A stretch of 64,000 nt of DNA from Catenulispora sp. EB89 (GCF_041261445.1 NZ_JBGCCU010000034.1:1-64000), one strand, 5' to 3'. Positions 1 to 8,993 are shown, numbered from the stretch's first letter. Translations and numbers: made by a program. Notes: generated by a model from the sequence alone, not told the origin.

Positions 1-1
1 C

Positions 2-85
2 GTCGGCCGGGTCCTTGCGACCGGCGAGGCCTACGCCAGACCCGAACACCACAAGAAGGGCACCAAACCCCGCCGAAAAGGTTAA
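2..85 (+). CDS. C-terminal fragment of an unidentified protein (5' end outside window)
   Basis: Frame 2 is open from the window edge to a TAA at 83-85 and gives 27 residues ending in the very basic tail KKGTKPRRKG. A basic C-terminus like this would suit a transposase or another nucleic-acid-binding protein, but the fragment is too short to assign. A direct repeat starts at the stop codon, which would suit the end of a mobile element. That reading is inference only. Confidence 0.3.
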   Translation, partial: VGRVLATGEAYARPEHHKKGTKPRRKG

Positions 86-156
86 ACGACAAGCTCAACC
101 TGGTTCCGAAACAGCATCAGAGCCTTGATAGCCTTCTGGGGTTAAACGGCAAGCTA
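80..156. repeat. Pair of 17-bp direct repeats in the left-edge spacer
   Basis: The motif ggttaaacgRcaagct occurs at 80-95 and again at 140-156, 60 bp apart. The first copy contains the stop codon of the fragment ending at 85. The rest of 86-329 holds no convincing gene; it is the spacer beyond the 3' end of the minus-strand copper operon. The repeats could be transposon-end sequences, but no partner inverted copy is visible. Confidence 0.4.
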
Positions 157-329
157 AAACCCTGCGAAGCCGTCAAAAAGCCCTTGACTGTCAACCCACA
201 AACAAACCGCACCCGCGACACCCACCCGCAACCACCAGCACCCACACATAGGCCAGCAGCGCCTAAAAATCGCCTGTAAACCACGGACCAGCCGCACCGC
301 ACCCGGCACCCACACAACCAGGAGCGCCG

Positions 330-1649
330 TCACCCTCCCGCCGGATCGAGCAAAGCCTGCCCTAGATACCCGCCGGCCTGCGGCGCCGGCACCATCGCGA
401 ACAAGGCGCTGGTCTCGTGTGTGGTGAAGCGGTTCAAGGCGTCCATGTCGCGCGTCAGGTGCTGTTGGACTGGGGTGAAGCCGTGGTTGGGGTCGGACTG
501 CCAGGCCAGGAAGAGCAGGCCGGCGTCGGGCTCGCCGTCGGGGGTGAGGCCGTCGTCGTAGCTCAGGCCGCGGCGGAGCATGGCGGCGCCGCCGTTGTTG
601 GCTGCGGCGGCCAGGCGGATGTGTGCGTCGCCGCGGATGGCCAGGGAGCCGTCGGGGTTCTGTGCCGCGAGGTTGACCGGGGTGTGCTCGACGCCGCCGG
701 ACAGGGGGGCGCCGGTGGACTTGTGTCGGCCGATCACCCGCTCCTGGTCGGCGGTGGTCTGCGCGTCCCAGGATGTCAGCAGCATTCTGATACGGCGGAA
801 CACGAGGTAGGAGCCGCCGCGCATCCACGTCGTCGGGGCGTCGGGGGCGACGTAGACCTTGCTTACGAAGTCCGGCTGCGCGGGGGTGGGGTTGTTGGTC
901 CCGTCGATCTGGCCCATCAGGTTGCGGCCGGTCGCGGTGGGGTCGGGGGAGGAACCCGGCGCGCGGGAGAAGCCGGACATGATCCAGCGCGGCTTGGCCG
1001 TTCCGGCGGCGAGGCGGGTGAGCGTGCGCAGTGCGTGGAAGACGACGAGTGCGTCGTCGGCGGCCAGGACCACGCCGAGGTCGCCGTCGCTGCGTGCCGG
1101 ATCGAGCTTCTCGGCGCGGAAGGCGGGCAGCGGGGCGAGCTGCGGCGGCCGGGAGGCGGGGTCGAGGCCGGCCTTGCCGAACAGCGAGGGGCCGAAGCCG
1201 ACGGTGATGGTGAGGGAGCAGGGGCCGCTGCCGAGCGCGGTGGTGTCGGCGTCGCCGCTCGGGGTGCGGCCGGCGGTGAGGTCGGCGATGGCGGCGGTCC
1301 AGGACTGCATCAGGGCTTTGAGGTGAGCGGCGTCGGCGCCCGGGACGAGGTCGAACGCGGCGACGGTGCCGTGGCCCTGCTGGGTCGCGGGGACGGAGAT
1401 GCCCGCCTGGTGCGGGAAGGGGGTGGCGACGGCCGTGGTGCCGAGGCCTACGACGAGGCCGCCGGCGGGAGTCGCGGAGTGCCCGTTGCCGCGGTTGTTG
1501 CCGCTGCTGTTGTCGTCGAGGAGAAGTGCGGAGGCCGCCGCGCCGACCGCCACGCCACCGATGCCGGTGGTGCCGACGGTGAGGATGGCGCGGCGGCTCG
1601 GACGCGTGCGGGAAGCGGCGGTCGGGGTTTCGGTGGTGTCTTCGATCAT
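330..1649 (-). CDS. Tat-exported dye-decolorizing (DyP-type) heme peroxidase
   Basis: 439-residue DyP-type peroxidase, last gene of the copper operon. The N-terminus has a twin-arginine signal (RPSRRAIL, about residues 17-24) followed by a hydrophobic Ala-rich segment, so it should be exported folded with heme. The body has the family GxxDG motif (GQIDGTNNP), the candidate proximal His in GDAHIRLA and a conserved Arg in the FRRIRMLL stretch. ATG 1649 lies 8 bp after the upstream stop codon. In Streptomyces lividans the neighbouring homologue DtpA shares the same Sco, ECuC and CopC/D neighbours and acts in morphogenesis with the copper oxidase GlxA. A similar role here is inference. It could also be called EfeB-like, but no EfeU or EfeO is present. 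Confidence 0.9.
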   Translation of the reverse strand: MIEDTTETPTAASRTRPSRRAILTVGTTGIGGVAVGAAASALLLDDNSSGNNRGNGHSATPAGGLVVGLGTTAVATPFPHQAGISVPATQQGHGTVAAFDLVPGADAAHLKALMQSWTAAIADLTAGRTPSGDADTTALGSGPCSLTITVGFGPSLFGKAGLDPASRPPQLAPLPAFRAEKLDPARSDGDLGVVLAADDALVVFHALRTLTRLAAGTAKPRWIMSGFSRAPGSSPDPTATGRNLMGQIDGTNNPTPAQPDFVSKVYVAPDAPTTWMRGGSYLVFRRIRMLLTSWDAQTTADQERVIGRHKSTGAPLSGGVEHTPVNLAAQNPDGSLAIRGDAHIRLAAAANNGGAAMLRRGLSYDDGLTPDGEPDAGLLFLAWQSDPNHGFTPVQQHLTRDMDALNRFTTHETSALFAMVPAPQAGGYLGQALLDPAGG

Positions 1650-1657
1650 TGATGTTC

Positions 1658-3451
1658 TCACTTGCCCACGGCGACGTTCAGGATGACCGTCGCCTGGTCG
1701 ATGTCGGTGGTCCGGACCGTCACCAGCACCTGCCACGCACCGGACATCGGCACCAGCACGTTGCTCGCGGTGTAGTGGCCCGGTCCGGCGGCCTGCAGGG
1801 TGATCTTGATCGGCCCGAGTTGCTGTGCCGGCAGCGCCAGCGAGGCGTCGACCTCGGGCACGGACTCCGGCTTGCCGGTCTTGTCCAGGACCGTGATCTG
1901 CATCTGGTCCGCGCCGACGCGCGCCGGGTCGAGGGTGACGTCGACGGTGCCGGTCCCGTTGGCGGACCCGGTGTTGAACGGGGACGAGATGGTCACCGGG
2001 CCGGCCTTCGGCGCGGTCTCGGAGGCCGGCTGCGACTCCACGAGCAGCGCCGTCACCGCCAGCACGACGATCGCCAGGCCGAACTCGGCCGCCACCGAGC
2101 GCCGCAGCCGGGCCAGATCCGGCGACGTTGCCGCCAGGATCCGCCGCGCCAGGAAGCCCAGCGCGATCAGCACCAGGAAGATGCTGGACTTGATGATCAG
2201 CATCCGGCCGTAGTCGGTGTTGAACAGCAGGTCCCAGTGCCGGACCTGGCGCCAGCCCTGGTAGACGCCGGTGGCGGCGAGGACGCAGACGGCGGTGAAA
2301 GCCGTGGTCGAGAAGCGGCGGACCAGCTTCAGGCGTTCCTCGTCGTCGATCCCCGCGAGCTGCGGTCCGAGGACGGAGGCGGCCAGCGCGGCCAGTCCGC
2401 CGATCCACGTCGCCATCGCCAGCAGGTGCAGCACGTCGGCCGGCAACGCCAGCGCGACCTGCGAGCCGGTGCCGGAGTGGTCGGCGATGGACCAGGTCAC
2501 GGCCAGTGCGACGGCGACCGCCGCGCCGAGGCCGCCGGCGGCTTGGCGTGTCCGTACCGAGGCTTCGGCGAGCCGCGTCGCGATCCACGACACCATCACC
2601 CCGGCCGCGCCGAGCAGGATCAGGCGCCAGGCCAGCGCGGTGCCGAGCCGGGTGTGGAGGGTGGCGCGCAGGACATCCACGTCGAAGGTGCGGCCGAGGC
2701 CGAACCCGCCGCCGTAAGGACCCTGCAACAGCAGGCTCGCGACCGTCCCGAGCAGCAGCGCGAACCAGCCGCCGCCGATCAGCAGGCGCAGTCGGCGGTC
2801 GTGTGCGAGCTTGGGCGCGAAGGCTATGAGTAGTAGTGCGCCGCCGCCGAGCGCGGCGAAGCCGAGGTAGGCGAGCCAGCGGGCGACGCCGTAGACGATG
2901 CCGACGGTGCGCGAACCGCTCGGCGCGGCTTCGGCGCCGCCGGAGTTCGGTGCGGAGGTGGTGCCGATGGAGAACGTCCAAGCGCCGCGCACCGGGTGGG
3001 AGTCCGCTGAGATGACGCGCCAGGAGACGACGTAGGTGCCGTTCTTCAGGCCGGACTTCAGCGGCACGCTCGCGGTGCGCGGCTGGCCGCTGAGGTGGTC
3101 GGCCGAGCCGATCTCGACCTGCGATCCGTCGGGGGCGAAGACGCGCAGCGCGCCGAGTTGGAGCGAGACGGCTTCGTTGTAGGTGACGGTGACGCGGGCC
3201 GGGGCCGTGGGGAGCACCGCGCCGTCGGCCGGGTCGGTCGAGACGACGGTGGCGTGCGCGGAGGCGGCGGGGGCGACGGCCAGGCCCCAGACGCAGAGGA
3301 CTGCTGTGAGGACGGCGACGGCGCGGCTGCGTATAAGGCCTTTGCGATCGCCTCGGTTGCCGCGGTCGCCGTGTGCGCCGCCGCGCACGACGGCGCGTGC
3401 GTTGCCGCGCGCGCCGCCGCCGCTGCCAGCCGCGGTCGAAGCGGTTGTCAC
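1658..3451 (-). CDS. CopC-CopD fusion copper resistance/transport protein
   Basis: 597-residue fusion. After a basic leader and a signal segment (about residues 42-66) the mature protein would begin at the His of ASA|HATVVS, the N-terminal copper ligand of CopC proteins. The CopC beta-barrel covers about residues 66-165. A CopD membrane domain with about eight helices follows, containing HLLAMATWIGGL, and then a YtkA-like C-terminal beta domain with ISSPFNTG. The GTG start overlaps the PCuAC stop codon (GTGA). CopC binds copper outside the membrane and CopD is thought to move it inward. The start is chosen for the 4-bp overlap; a later start closer to the signal peptide is possible. Confidence 0.9.
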   Translation of the reverse strand: MTTASTAAGSGGGARGNARAVVRGGAHGDRGNRGDRKGLIRSRAVAVLTAVLCVWGLAVAPAASAHATVVSTDPADGAVLPTAPARVTVTYNEAVSLQLGALRVFAPDGSQVEIGSADHLSGQPRTASVPLKSGLKNGTYVVSWRVISADSHPVRGAWTFSIGTTSAPNSGGAEAAPSGSRTVGIVYGVARWLAYLGFAALGGGALLLIAFAPKLAHDRRLRLLIGGGWFALLLGTVASLLLQGPYGGGFGLGRTFDVDVLRATLHTRLGTALAWRLILLGAAGVMVSWIATRLAEASVRTRQAAGGLGAAVAVALAVTWSIADHSGTGSQVALALPADVLHLLAMATWIGGLAALAASVLGPQLAGIDDEERLKLVRRFSTTAFTAVCVLAATGVYQGWRQVRHWDLLFNTDYGRMLIIKSSIFLVLIALGFLARRILAATSPDLARLRRSVAAEFGLAIVVLAVTALLVESQPASETAPKAGPVTISSPFNTGSANGTGTVDVTLDPARVGADQMQITVLDKTGKPESVPEVDASLALPAQQLGPIKITLQAAGPGHYTASNVLVPMSGAWQVLVTVRTTDIDQATVILNVAVGK

Positions 3452-3915
3452 TGGCCCGGTGCCGGGTCGAGGATCCCGATCACCGGCGCGGTCACGGTGA
3501 TCGGCCCGGACGCGGCGAACGTCAACGTCAGCCGCACCGTCGTCCCCGGCTTGAGGGGGCCCGGATCGTCGATCATGAGGTGGTTGCCTCCGGGGGAGAA
3601 GTCCAGGCTGCCGTGCGCGGGGACCGGGGCCGAGGAGAGGGCGACCATCAGCGCGCCGTTGGTGGTGTGCATTGTGGCATGCCCGGTGGAGGCCGTGACG
3701 CCGGTCAGCGTGTCGTCCCCGCCGCCCTTGTTGGCGATGGTGAAGTACGCCGCCGCCTCGGCCGGGTTGGCCGGCTCGCGGACGTAGGCGTCGCTCACCG
3801 CCAGCTTCGCCGAGCGCGCCTCGGCGTCGCCGCCGGACCACAGCAGCAGGCCGGCGCCGGCGGCGAGCACCGCCACCGGGGCGATGAACGCGCCGGCCTT
3901 CAGTGGGAGGATCAT
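3448..3915 (-). CDS. PCuAC-type periplasmic/extracytoplasmic Cu(I) chaperone
   Basis: 155 residues with an N-terminal membrane anchor or signal (AGAFIAPVAVLAAGAGLLLW). The DUF461/PCuAC core carries the Cu(I)-binding Met/His set spread through HATMHTTNGALM and PGGNHLMI. Family members pass copper to cytochrome oxidase or other cuproenzymes together with Sco; the Streptomyces counterpart is ECuC. The ATG at 3915 overlaps the sco stop (ATGA), and the gene's own stop overlaps the CopC-CopD start, so the three genes are probably translationally coupled. Confidence 0.9.
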   Translation of the reverse strand: MILPLKAGAFIAPVAVLAAGAGLLLWSGGDAEARSAKLAVSDAYVREPANPAEAAAYFTIANKGGGDDTLTGVTASTGHATMHTTNGALMVALSSAPVPAHGSLDFSPGGNHLMIDDPGPLKPGTTVRLTLTFAASGPITVTAPVIGILDPAPGQ

Positions 3916-4562
3916 GACAGGAGCGTGATGTCGTGGGCGATGTCCTTCGGCGCGACGCCGGAGAGCCAGACGACGTGCGCGAGGCCGTCGGTGCCGAAGG
4001 CGTTGACCTGGGTGCCGTGGTCCACCTCGATCGAGCCGTCCGGGTTCTTCTTCGGCGGCTCCACCGGCGTCGCGGCGAGCTTGGCGGCGTTGTCGACCTG
4101 CGCCACGGTGCCGGTCAGGCCGATGAAGGAGGGGTCGAACTTGCCTAGCCAGGCCTTCATCACCGGGCCGGTGTCCCGGTCGGGGTCGGTGGTGACGAAG
4201 ACGACCTGGACCTTCGCGCGGGTGTCGGCGGGGATCAGGCGCAGGGCCGAGGCCAGGTCGGCCATGGTGGTCGGGCACTCGTCGGGGCAGTGGGTGTAGC
4301 CGAAGTAGACCAGGGTGAGCTTGCCTGCGGCGTTGGCCTTCAGGTCGTAGGGCTTGCCGTTGAAGTCGGTCAGGGTGACCGGCGGGATCGGGGTGGGGAT
4401 CCCCAGCTCGGTGCCCTTGTACTTGGACTGCTGCGAGGAGACCTGGGAAACCTGCGCGACCTCCTGGGAGGGGCTGGCGCAGGCGGTGCTGAGCACGGCC
4501 AGCGCCCCGATGGCGGCCGCCATCGGGACGAGGCGTGCGATCCGGGTGGACCGCGGGTTCAT
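3912..4562 (-). CDS. sco: Sco/SenC family copper metallochaperone lipoprotein
   Basis: 216 residues. It has a lipoprotein-like signal with a lipobox Cys in LSTACAS (about residue 28), then a thioredoxin fold with the copper-binding CPDEC motif in THCPDECP and a candidate distal His in VDHGTQVNAFG. Sco proteins deliver copper to the CuA site of cytochrome oxidase and, in Streptomyces, act in the copper relay with ECuC. The gene lies 45 bp downstream of ycnI and overlaps the PCuAC gene by 4 bp. Confidence 0.92.
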   Translation of the reverse strand: MNPRSTRIARLVPMAAAIGALAVLSTACASPSQEVAQVSQVSSQQSKYKGTELGIPTPIPPVTLTDFNGKPYDLKANAAGKLTLVYFGYTHCPDECPTTMADLASALRLIPADTRAKVQVVFVTTDPDRDTGPVMKAWLGKFDPSFIGLTGTVAQVDNAAKLAATPVEPPKKNPDGSIEVDHGTQVNAFGTDGLAHVVWLSGVAPKDIAHDITLLS

Positions 4563-4607
4563 TTCTTCTTCTCTCCGGGTCGGGATGTCGGGGTCAGGCT
4601 GTCGGGG

Positions 4608-5369
4608 TCAGGAGGGCTGGTTGTTCTTGCGGCGCACGGCCACGATCGCGGTGCCGAAGCCCAGGACGCCGATGCCGAGGCCGGCGATGCCGAGGGTGCG
4701 GGCGGCGGTGTCGCTGGTGCTGGCGGACTTGGCGTTCGCGGCCGCGTTCGCGTCGGCGGCCAGGCTGACCGAGGGCGCGGTGGTCGGGGCGCCGGTGGTG
4801 GTGCCAGTGCCGGTGCCCGTCGCGGCCGCCGCCGTCAGATGCAGCACCGGGGCCGGGTGGTCGGGCTCAGCCTGGCCGGGCTGCTGGACGTCGATCCAGC
4901 GCACGACGTTTCCGTCGGAGTACGTCTGGAGCGCCTTGAAGACGATCTTGTCGGTGTCCTTCGGCAGCGGGCCGAGCGAGACGTCGAACTCCTGGAACTG
5001 GCCCGGGTCGATCTTGCCGCCGGTCCAGACGATCTTGGACACGGCCTGGGTGACCTGGCCGTCGTCGGTCTTGATCGGGGTCGCGAGCTGGCTGGTGGTC
5101 GCGGTCGCGGTCCAACCGGGCACCGGCCGTACCGAGACCGAGGCGATCGGGTGGTCGACCGGGATGTCGACCTCCAGGCTGGTGGTCGAGGCGTTCGCCT
5201 CCTCGTTCGGGACGCGGAAGGAGACCTTGGTGTAGCCGCCCTGCGGTTCGGTGTTGGGGTTCACGGTCACGTGCGCTTCGGCGACCGAGGCCGCGGCGAC
5301 CAGCGAGACGGCCGCGGTGGCGAGCAGGACGGTGGTCCGGCGCGTGCCGGAGGTGAGCTTCGTGGACAT
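4608..5369 (-). CDS. YcnI/DUF1775 family copper-binding secreted membrane protein
   Basis: 253 residues. A cleavable signal ends at VAEA|HVTVNP, leaving the mature N-terminal His that YcnI proteins use to bind copper. The cupredoxin-like DUF1775 domain covers about residues 30-180 and contains the conserved RWIDVQQPGQAEPDHPAP segment. A Thr/Ala-rich linker follows, then one C-terminal membrane helix (about 222-244) and a basic tail. It is the second gene of the copper operon. ATG 5369 is chosen because it starts the signal peptide; a second in-frame ATG lies a few codons upstream. Confidence 0.88.
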   Translation of the reverse strand: MSTKLTSGTRRTTVLLATAAVSLVAAASVAEAHVTVNPNTEPQGGYTKVSFRVPNEEANASTTSLEVDIPVDHPIASVSVRPVPGWTATATTSQLATPIKTDDGQVTQAVSKIVWTGGKIDPGQFQEFDVSLGPLPKDTDKIVFKALQTYSDGNVVRWIDVQQPGQAEPDHPAPVLHLTAAAATGTGTGTTTGAPTTAPSVSLAADANAAANAKSASTSDTAARTLGIAGLGIGVLGFGTAIVAVRRKNNQPS

Positions 5370-5488
5370 GCCTATCCAGGGGATGGGCCACGCGGTTTTC
5401 GGGCGTGGCGGATCGATGACGGTGTTGGGAGGCCGCATCGCGTCGGACAGGCGTGCCGGGGAACTTTTTTGACGAGTCCCGACGTGTG

Positions 5489-6193
5489 TCAGGCGAGTGC
5501 GGCGGCCGTCATCGGCGGACCGCGCCGCGCCAGGTCGAAGCGCAGGAGCCGGCCCGGGCCGAGGCGCGCCGGGGTGTGCGTGGTGATCGCGACGGCGCGG
5601 CGCGCAGGCGTCCACGCCACGAGCGCGACGACCAGCAGCACCAGCGGCGCGATCAGTGCCAGGCCGAGCGTCCGGGCCAGCGACCACACCGCCGCCTCGC
5701 CGCGCCGCAGCCACCAGGAGGCGACCAGCGCGGCGACGACGTGCGCGGCCAGCATGCCGCCGGTCATCGAGTGCTGCGGCTGCGCCGCGGTGGCGTGCGT
5801 GGCAACGTTCTGCATCGCCTGGGTGACGCCGGCCGGCTCGGTGTGCCCGCACCAGAACTCGCCGCGCGGCGGCATCGCCATCGGCATGCTCATGGGGTCG
5901 GCGCCGCGCTGGGCGGCGGCGAAGAGCTCGTGCAGGCCGACCTGCACGCCGGCCATCAGCACGAGGATGGTCGGCAGCCCGAGCTCACGCTGCGTGAGCG
6001 GCGCCACGACCAGCACCACGGCCGCCCCGCCGACGAGCAGCGCCCACCCGGGGATCGCGCCGACGGAGAACGCGTCGTGACCGACCGCGCCGACGAGCAC
6101 GCAGAGCGCCGCGAAGACCACGGCGCGCGCGGCGCGCAGGGTCGGCGGCGGTGGCGGCTGCGATGGCTCGGCGGTCGGCATGGCACCAGACAT
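5489..6193 (-). CDS. Multi-pass membrane protein with Met/His-rich loop, probable copper operon member
   Basis: 234 residues with about five hydrophobic helices: two N-terminal ones, one near GLPTILVLMAGVQ, one around MLAAHVVAALVA and one near LIAPLVLLVVALVAW. A loop at about residues 98-145 is rich in Met and His (DPMSMPMAMP, HATAAQPQHSM), which suggests copper contact. It is the first gene of the minus-strand copper cluster. I do not recognise a named family. A role in copper sensing or transport is inferred from the loop and the location. Confidence 0.75.
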   Translation of the reverse strand: MSGAMPTAEPSQPPPPPTLRAARAVVFAALCVLVGAVGHDAFSVGAIPGWALLVGGAAVVLVVAPLTQRELGLPTILVLMAGVQVGLHELFAAAQRGADPMSMPMAMPPRGEFWCGHTEPAGVTQAMQNVATHATAAQPQHSMTGGMLAAHVVAALVASWWLRRGEAAVWSLARTLGLALIAPLVLLVVALVAWTPARRAVAITTHTPARLGPGRLLRFDLARRGPPMTAAALA

Positions 6194-6258
6194 GGTGCCA
6201 GGCGGGGGCGGGCGGGACGGCGGCGGGGTCGGGGTTTCGGCCGACTCGTTCTTTCACC

Positions 6259-6276
6259 CCGCCCCATCCGGGGCGG
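6259..6276. terminator. Short GC-rich hairpin between IS element and copper operon
   Basis: ccgcccc/ggggcgg forms a perfect 7-bp stem with a 4-nt loop, placed between the IS30 3' end and the start of the membrane protein gene. It lacks a T tract, so it may be a weak terminator of transposon transcription or part of the copper promoter region. Confidence 0.3.
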
Positions 6277-6281
6277 ATTCG

Positions 6282-7553
6282 TGGGGTTGTCGCAACGGGT
6301 GACAATGTGTTCAGAGGAGCGTAGCCAGTTGTTGGGCGGGGGTTTGCCAGTCCAGGGTTTTGCGGGGTCGGCTGTTGAGTTCGGCGGCGACGGTCGCGAG
6401 GTGGTCTGGGCTGTGGACGGCTAGGTCGGTGCCTTTCGGGAAGTACTGGCGCAGCAGGCCGTTCGTGTTCTAGTTCGAGGCACGCTGCCACGGTTTGCCG
6501 GGGTCGCAGAAGTACACCGGGACGCCGGTGTCGATCGTGTATGCCTTGTGTCCGCCGAGTTCGGCGCCCTGGTCCCAGGTCAGCGACCGGACCAGATGAG
6601 CGGGCAAGGTCTGCACGGTCGCGGTCAGCGCGGCGCGCATCGTCTCGGCGGTGCGGTCGGCGGGCGGGTGCACCAGCATGACGTACCGGGTGGAGCGCTC
6701 GACCAGGGTACCGATCTGCGACTTCTGCCCCTTGCCGATGATCAGGTCGCTCTCCCGGTGGCCGGGGACCGCCCGGTCCTCCACTTCGGCGGGACGGTCG
6801 CAGATCATCACCATCGGGTCGGTGAACCGCGGCTGCCGCGTGCCGACCTGACGACGCGGCCGGCGCCGGATCCGACCGGTGCGCAGCGCCTCGGCCAGCT
6901 CCCGGCGCAGCTCACCGCGACCCTGCACATACAAAGCCTGATACACGGTCTCGATGGCCAGGTGCAGCTCAGGGCGGTCGGGGAACTCCATACACAGAGC
7001 CTCGCAGATCTGCTCCTGGCTCCACTTGCGGGCCAGGCCGGCCACCACGAACGCCCGCAGTTCCGGGAACACGTCGATCTTCCGGGGCTTGGGTCGGGGA
7101 CGCCGGGACTCAGCCCGGGTCCGGGCCGACCGCGGGCGGTACTGCCCGCTGGTCGGGTGCCGGTCGCGCCGGAACTCCCGGCTGACCGTCGAGGCCGCCC
7201 GGCCCAACTCGGCCGCGATCGACCGCACCGACGCCCCCGCGTCCAACAGGCCCGCGATCGTCAGCCGTTCGACTTCGTCGAGGAACCGGCCCGAATGCAC
7301 CGCGCCCTGCAACAGATCGGCACGAACAGCCCTCCGCGGATCGGACCGGCCGTTGCGCCACTCCCGACCGGTCCGCGGGTTCACCCCAACCCGCCCGACA
7401 CGCCGCACCATTGCTCAAACCTTGATCCACAAGACGGAAGTATTCCGCCCGCCCCGCCCACAACCGATCGCCGGGCCCACCCCGAGGAACCCGATCCACC
7501 CGAACCTCAAACCCCACAACAACCCTCCAACCAGGAGCGTTGCCACGTCCACA
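6282..7553 (-). mobile_element. IS30-family insertion sequence, degenerate
   Basis: The approximately 1.27-kb element holds one disrupted IS30-type transposase. Imperfect terminal inverted repeats are proposed at 6282-6298 (tggggttgtcgcaacgg) and 7537-7553 (gcgttgccacgtccaca); 12 of 17 positions match in inverted alignment. The left repeat lies 12 bp past the transposase stop and the right one about 20 bp before its start, as expected for the family. No clear target duplication was seen. The element sits between the copper operon and an SRPBCC gene. Confidence 0.6.
6311..7517 (-). pseudogene. IS30-family transposase, disrupted by a frameshift and an in-frame amber codon
   Basis: The N-terminal part (residues like EYFRLVDQGLSNGAACR) is read from GTG 7517. 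It continues as VGVNPRTGREWRNGR only after removing one base from the CCC run at 7390-7392, so there is a single-base insertion. The rest is open to 6470-6472, where TAG replaces the Glu of the conserved SNENTNGLLRQ motif, the E of the DDE triad. Beyond it the frame continues for 52 codons (QYFPKGTDLAVHSPDH onward) to a TGA at 6311. A start at 7411 would give a 313-aa product lacking both ends. Two independent lesions make this a non-functional gene. Confidence 0.85.
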
Positions 7554-7654
7554 AGAACCTAAGCGGGGGTCTCACCACCCTCGGCTCAATGATCCCAGAT
7601 CGTCAAGGCCCGAATGAAGTACTCGCGCGCCTTAACCGCCCGATCGGCGCAGCG

Positions 7655-8143
7655 CTACGCGGCCGCGCCGAGCATCCGGTCCAGCCGCCCCAGTGCCCGC
7701 CGCGTGGCCAGTGCGATCCCCGGGGCTGAGGCGCGGACCGCGGCGGCGGTCGGGAGTGCCGCGTCCACGGCCATGGTCCAGACGACGCGGGTGCCGGCGG
7801 GGGTGTCCAGGACTGCCCACTGCTCGGCCATGGCGCGGATGCCGGGGACGGTGGTGCGCTCGATGCGGTAGGCGTAGCGGTCGGGCGTGTCCCAGGCGAG
7901 GATCTGCTCGTGGAAGGTCACGCCGCCGACCAGGCGGACCCGGCGTTTCGTGCCGACGCCGAAGGGGCCCGGGCCGCCGTACTGCGCCTCCGCCACCGCG
8001 CCGTACCAGCGCGGGAGGTCGGACACGTCGTGGGCTATGGCGTCGAAGACCGCTTTCGGCGCGGCGGTGAGCGTGCCGGAGAAGGACAGGCGGATGGGGG
8101 CTGTGTTCAGGAAGTCGAGGTCTACCGGTCGCGTCGCGTACAT
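7655..8143 (-). CDS. SRPBCC (START/polyketide cyclase-like) family protein
   Basis: 162 residues with the SRPBCC pattern: an N-terminal strand FSGTLTAAPKAVFDAIAHDV, then the DLPRWYGAV segment, and later WTMAVDAAL before the long C-terminal helix. Such proteins form a hydrophobic-cavity fold and bind lipids or polyketides or act as cyclases; no catalytic residue can be named. It lies alone beside the IS30 element. The substrate cannot be predicted. Confidence 0.75.
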   Translation of the reverse strand: MYATRPVDLDFLNTAPIRLSFSGTLTAAPKAVFDAIAHDVSDLPRWYGAVAEAQYGGPGPFGVGTKRRVRLVGGVTFHEQILAWDTPDRYAYRIERTTVPGIRAMAEQWAVLDTPAGTRVVWTMAVDAALPTAAAVRASAPGIALATRRALGRLDRMLGAAA

Positions 8144-8207
8144 GCGCTCACTTTAGGCGCCTGCGACAGGCGTACCTCGCGCGCCGGGACATGGCGCTGA
8201 TGCCCGC

Positions 8208-8993
8208 TCAGCTTATGCGGCTGACCAGCAGGGCCCTGTCGTCCCCTGCGTACGCCTCGCCGGGCAGCAGCATCAGGTGCCGGCACACCGTCTCCGGCGA
8301 CTCCGCGCACACCAGCTGCGCTGCCATGCGTAGCCGCTCCATGCCGTCCTCGATGTCGTCGCCGGGCTTCTCGACCAGGCCGTCGGTGTACAGCACCAGG
8401 GTGTCCGAGGGCACCAGGGTGAACTGCGCGACCGGGCGGTGCTCGTTCTCGCGGACCCCGAGCGGCAGGCCTTTCGCCTGGTCCAGCCAGTGCGTGACGT
8501 AGGCGCCGGCGCGCTCGACCACCAGCAGGGGTGGCGGGTGTCCCGCTCCGCTGTAGCGGACGCGGCCGGTGGCGCGGTCCAGGACCAGGACGCAGGCGGT
8601 CGCGGTCGTGTCGTTCGGCAGATACGCCGAGACGAAGCGGTCCAGGCGGCGCAGGATCTCCGCCGGGTCGTCCGTGTCCAGGGCGTAGGCGCGCAGCGCG
8701 TTGCGGAGCTGCGCCATCACCACCGCCTCGCCGAAGCCGTGGCCGGCGACGTCGCCGATGACCCAGGTCACGGTGCCCGGGACCGGTTCGAAGACGTCGT
8801 ACCAGTCGCCGCCGACGTTGTGGTGGCGCGCGGCCGGGACGTACTCGGCGGCCGTCACCAGGCCTTTGACCTCCAGGACGGAGGGGAGCAGGGAGCGTTG
8901 GAGGCGTTCGACGATGCGGGCGTCGTCGTCCTTGGGCGCGCGGGGACGCCCCGGCGCGGCCGGCTGCTGCGGCCGCGGTTCCTGCGCGTGCAC
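8208..8993 (-). CDS. PP2C-type (SpoIIE/RsbU) serine/threonine phosphatase
   Basis: 261 residues forming mostly one SpoIIE-like PP2C domain. Metal-binding motifs are visible in VGGDWYDVF, VIGDVAGHG, TDGLVEKPGDD and the terminal GDDRALLV. An N-terminal helix DARIVERLQRSLLPS, typical of RsbU-like phosphatases, precedes it. There is no sensor domain, so it probably dephosphorylates an anti-anti-sigma factor when recruited by a partner. GTG 8993 is chosen over ATG 9047 because GGAGGTGA lies just upstream at good spacing. Confidence 0.85.
   Translation of the reverse strand: MHAQEPRPQQPAAPGRPRAPKDDDARIVERLQRSLLPSVLEVKGLVTAAEYVPAARHHNVGGDWYDVFEPVPGTVTWVIGDVAGHGFGEAVVMAQLRNALRAYALDTDDPAEILRRLDRFVSAYLPNDTTATACVLVLDRATGRVRYSGAGHPPPLLVVERAGAYVTHWLDQAKGLPLGVRENEHRPVAQFTLVPSDTLVLYTDGLVEKPGDDIEDGMERLRMAAQLVCAESPETVCRHLMLLPGEAYAGDDRALLVSRIS

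Noticed and set aside
330-2981. Single 883-residue minus-strand protein
   Set aside because: The DyP peroxidase starts at 1649 after the CopC-CopD stop; the upstream part of this frame is Arg/Pro-rich shadow sequence opposite the real copCD frame.
6470-7411. Intact 313-residue transposase gene
   Set aside because: It lacks the N-terminal HTH segment found in another frame and ends before the DDE glutamate, so it is a fragment of a broken gene.
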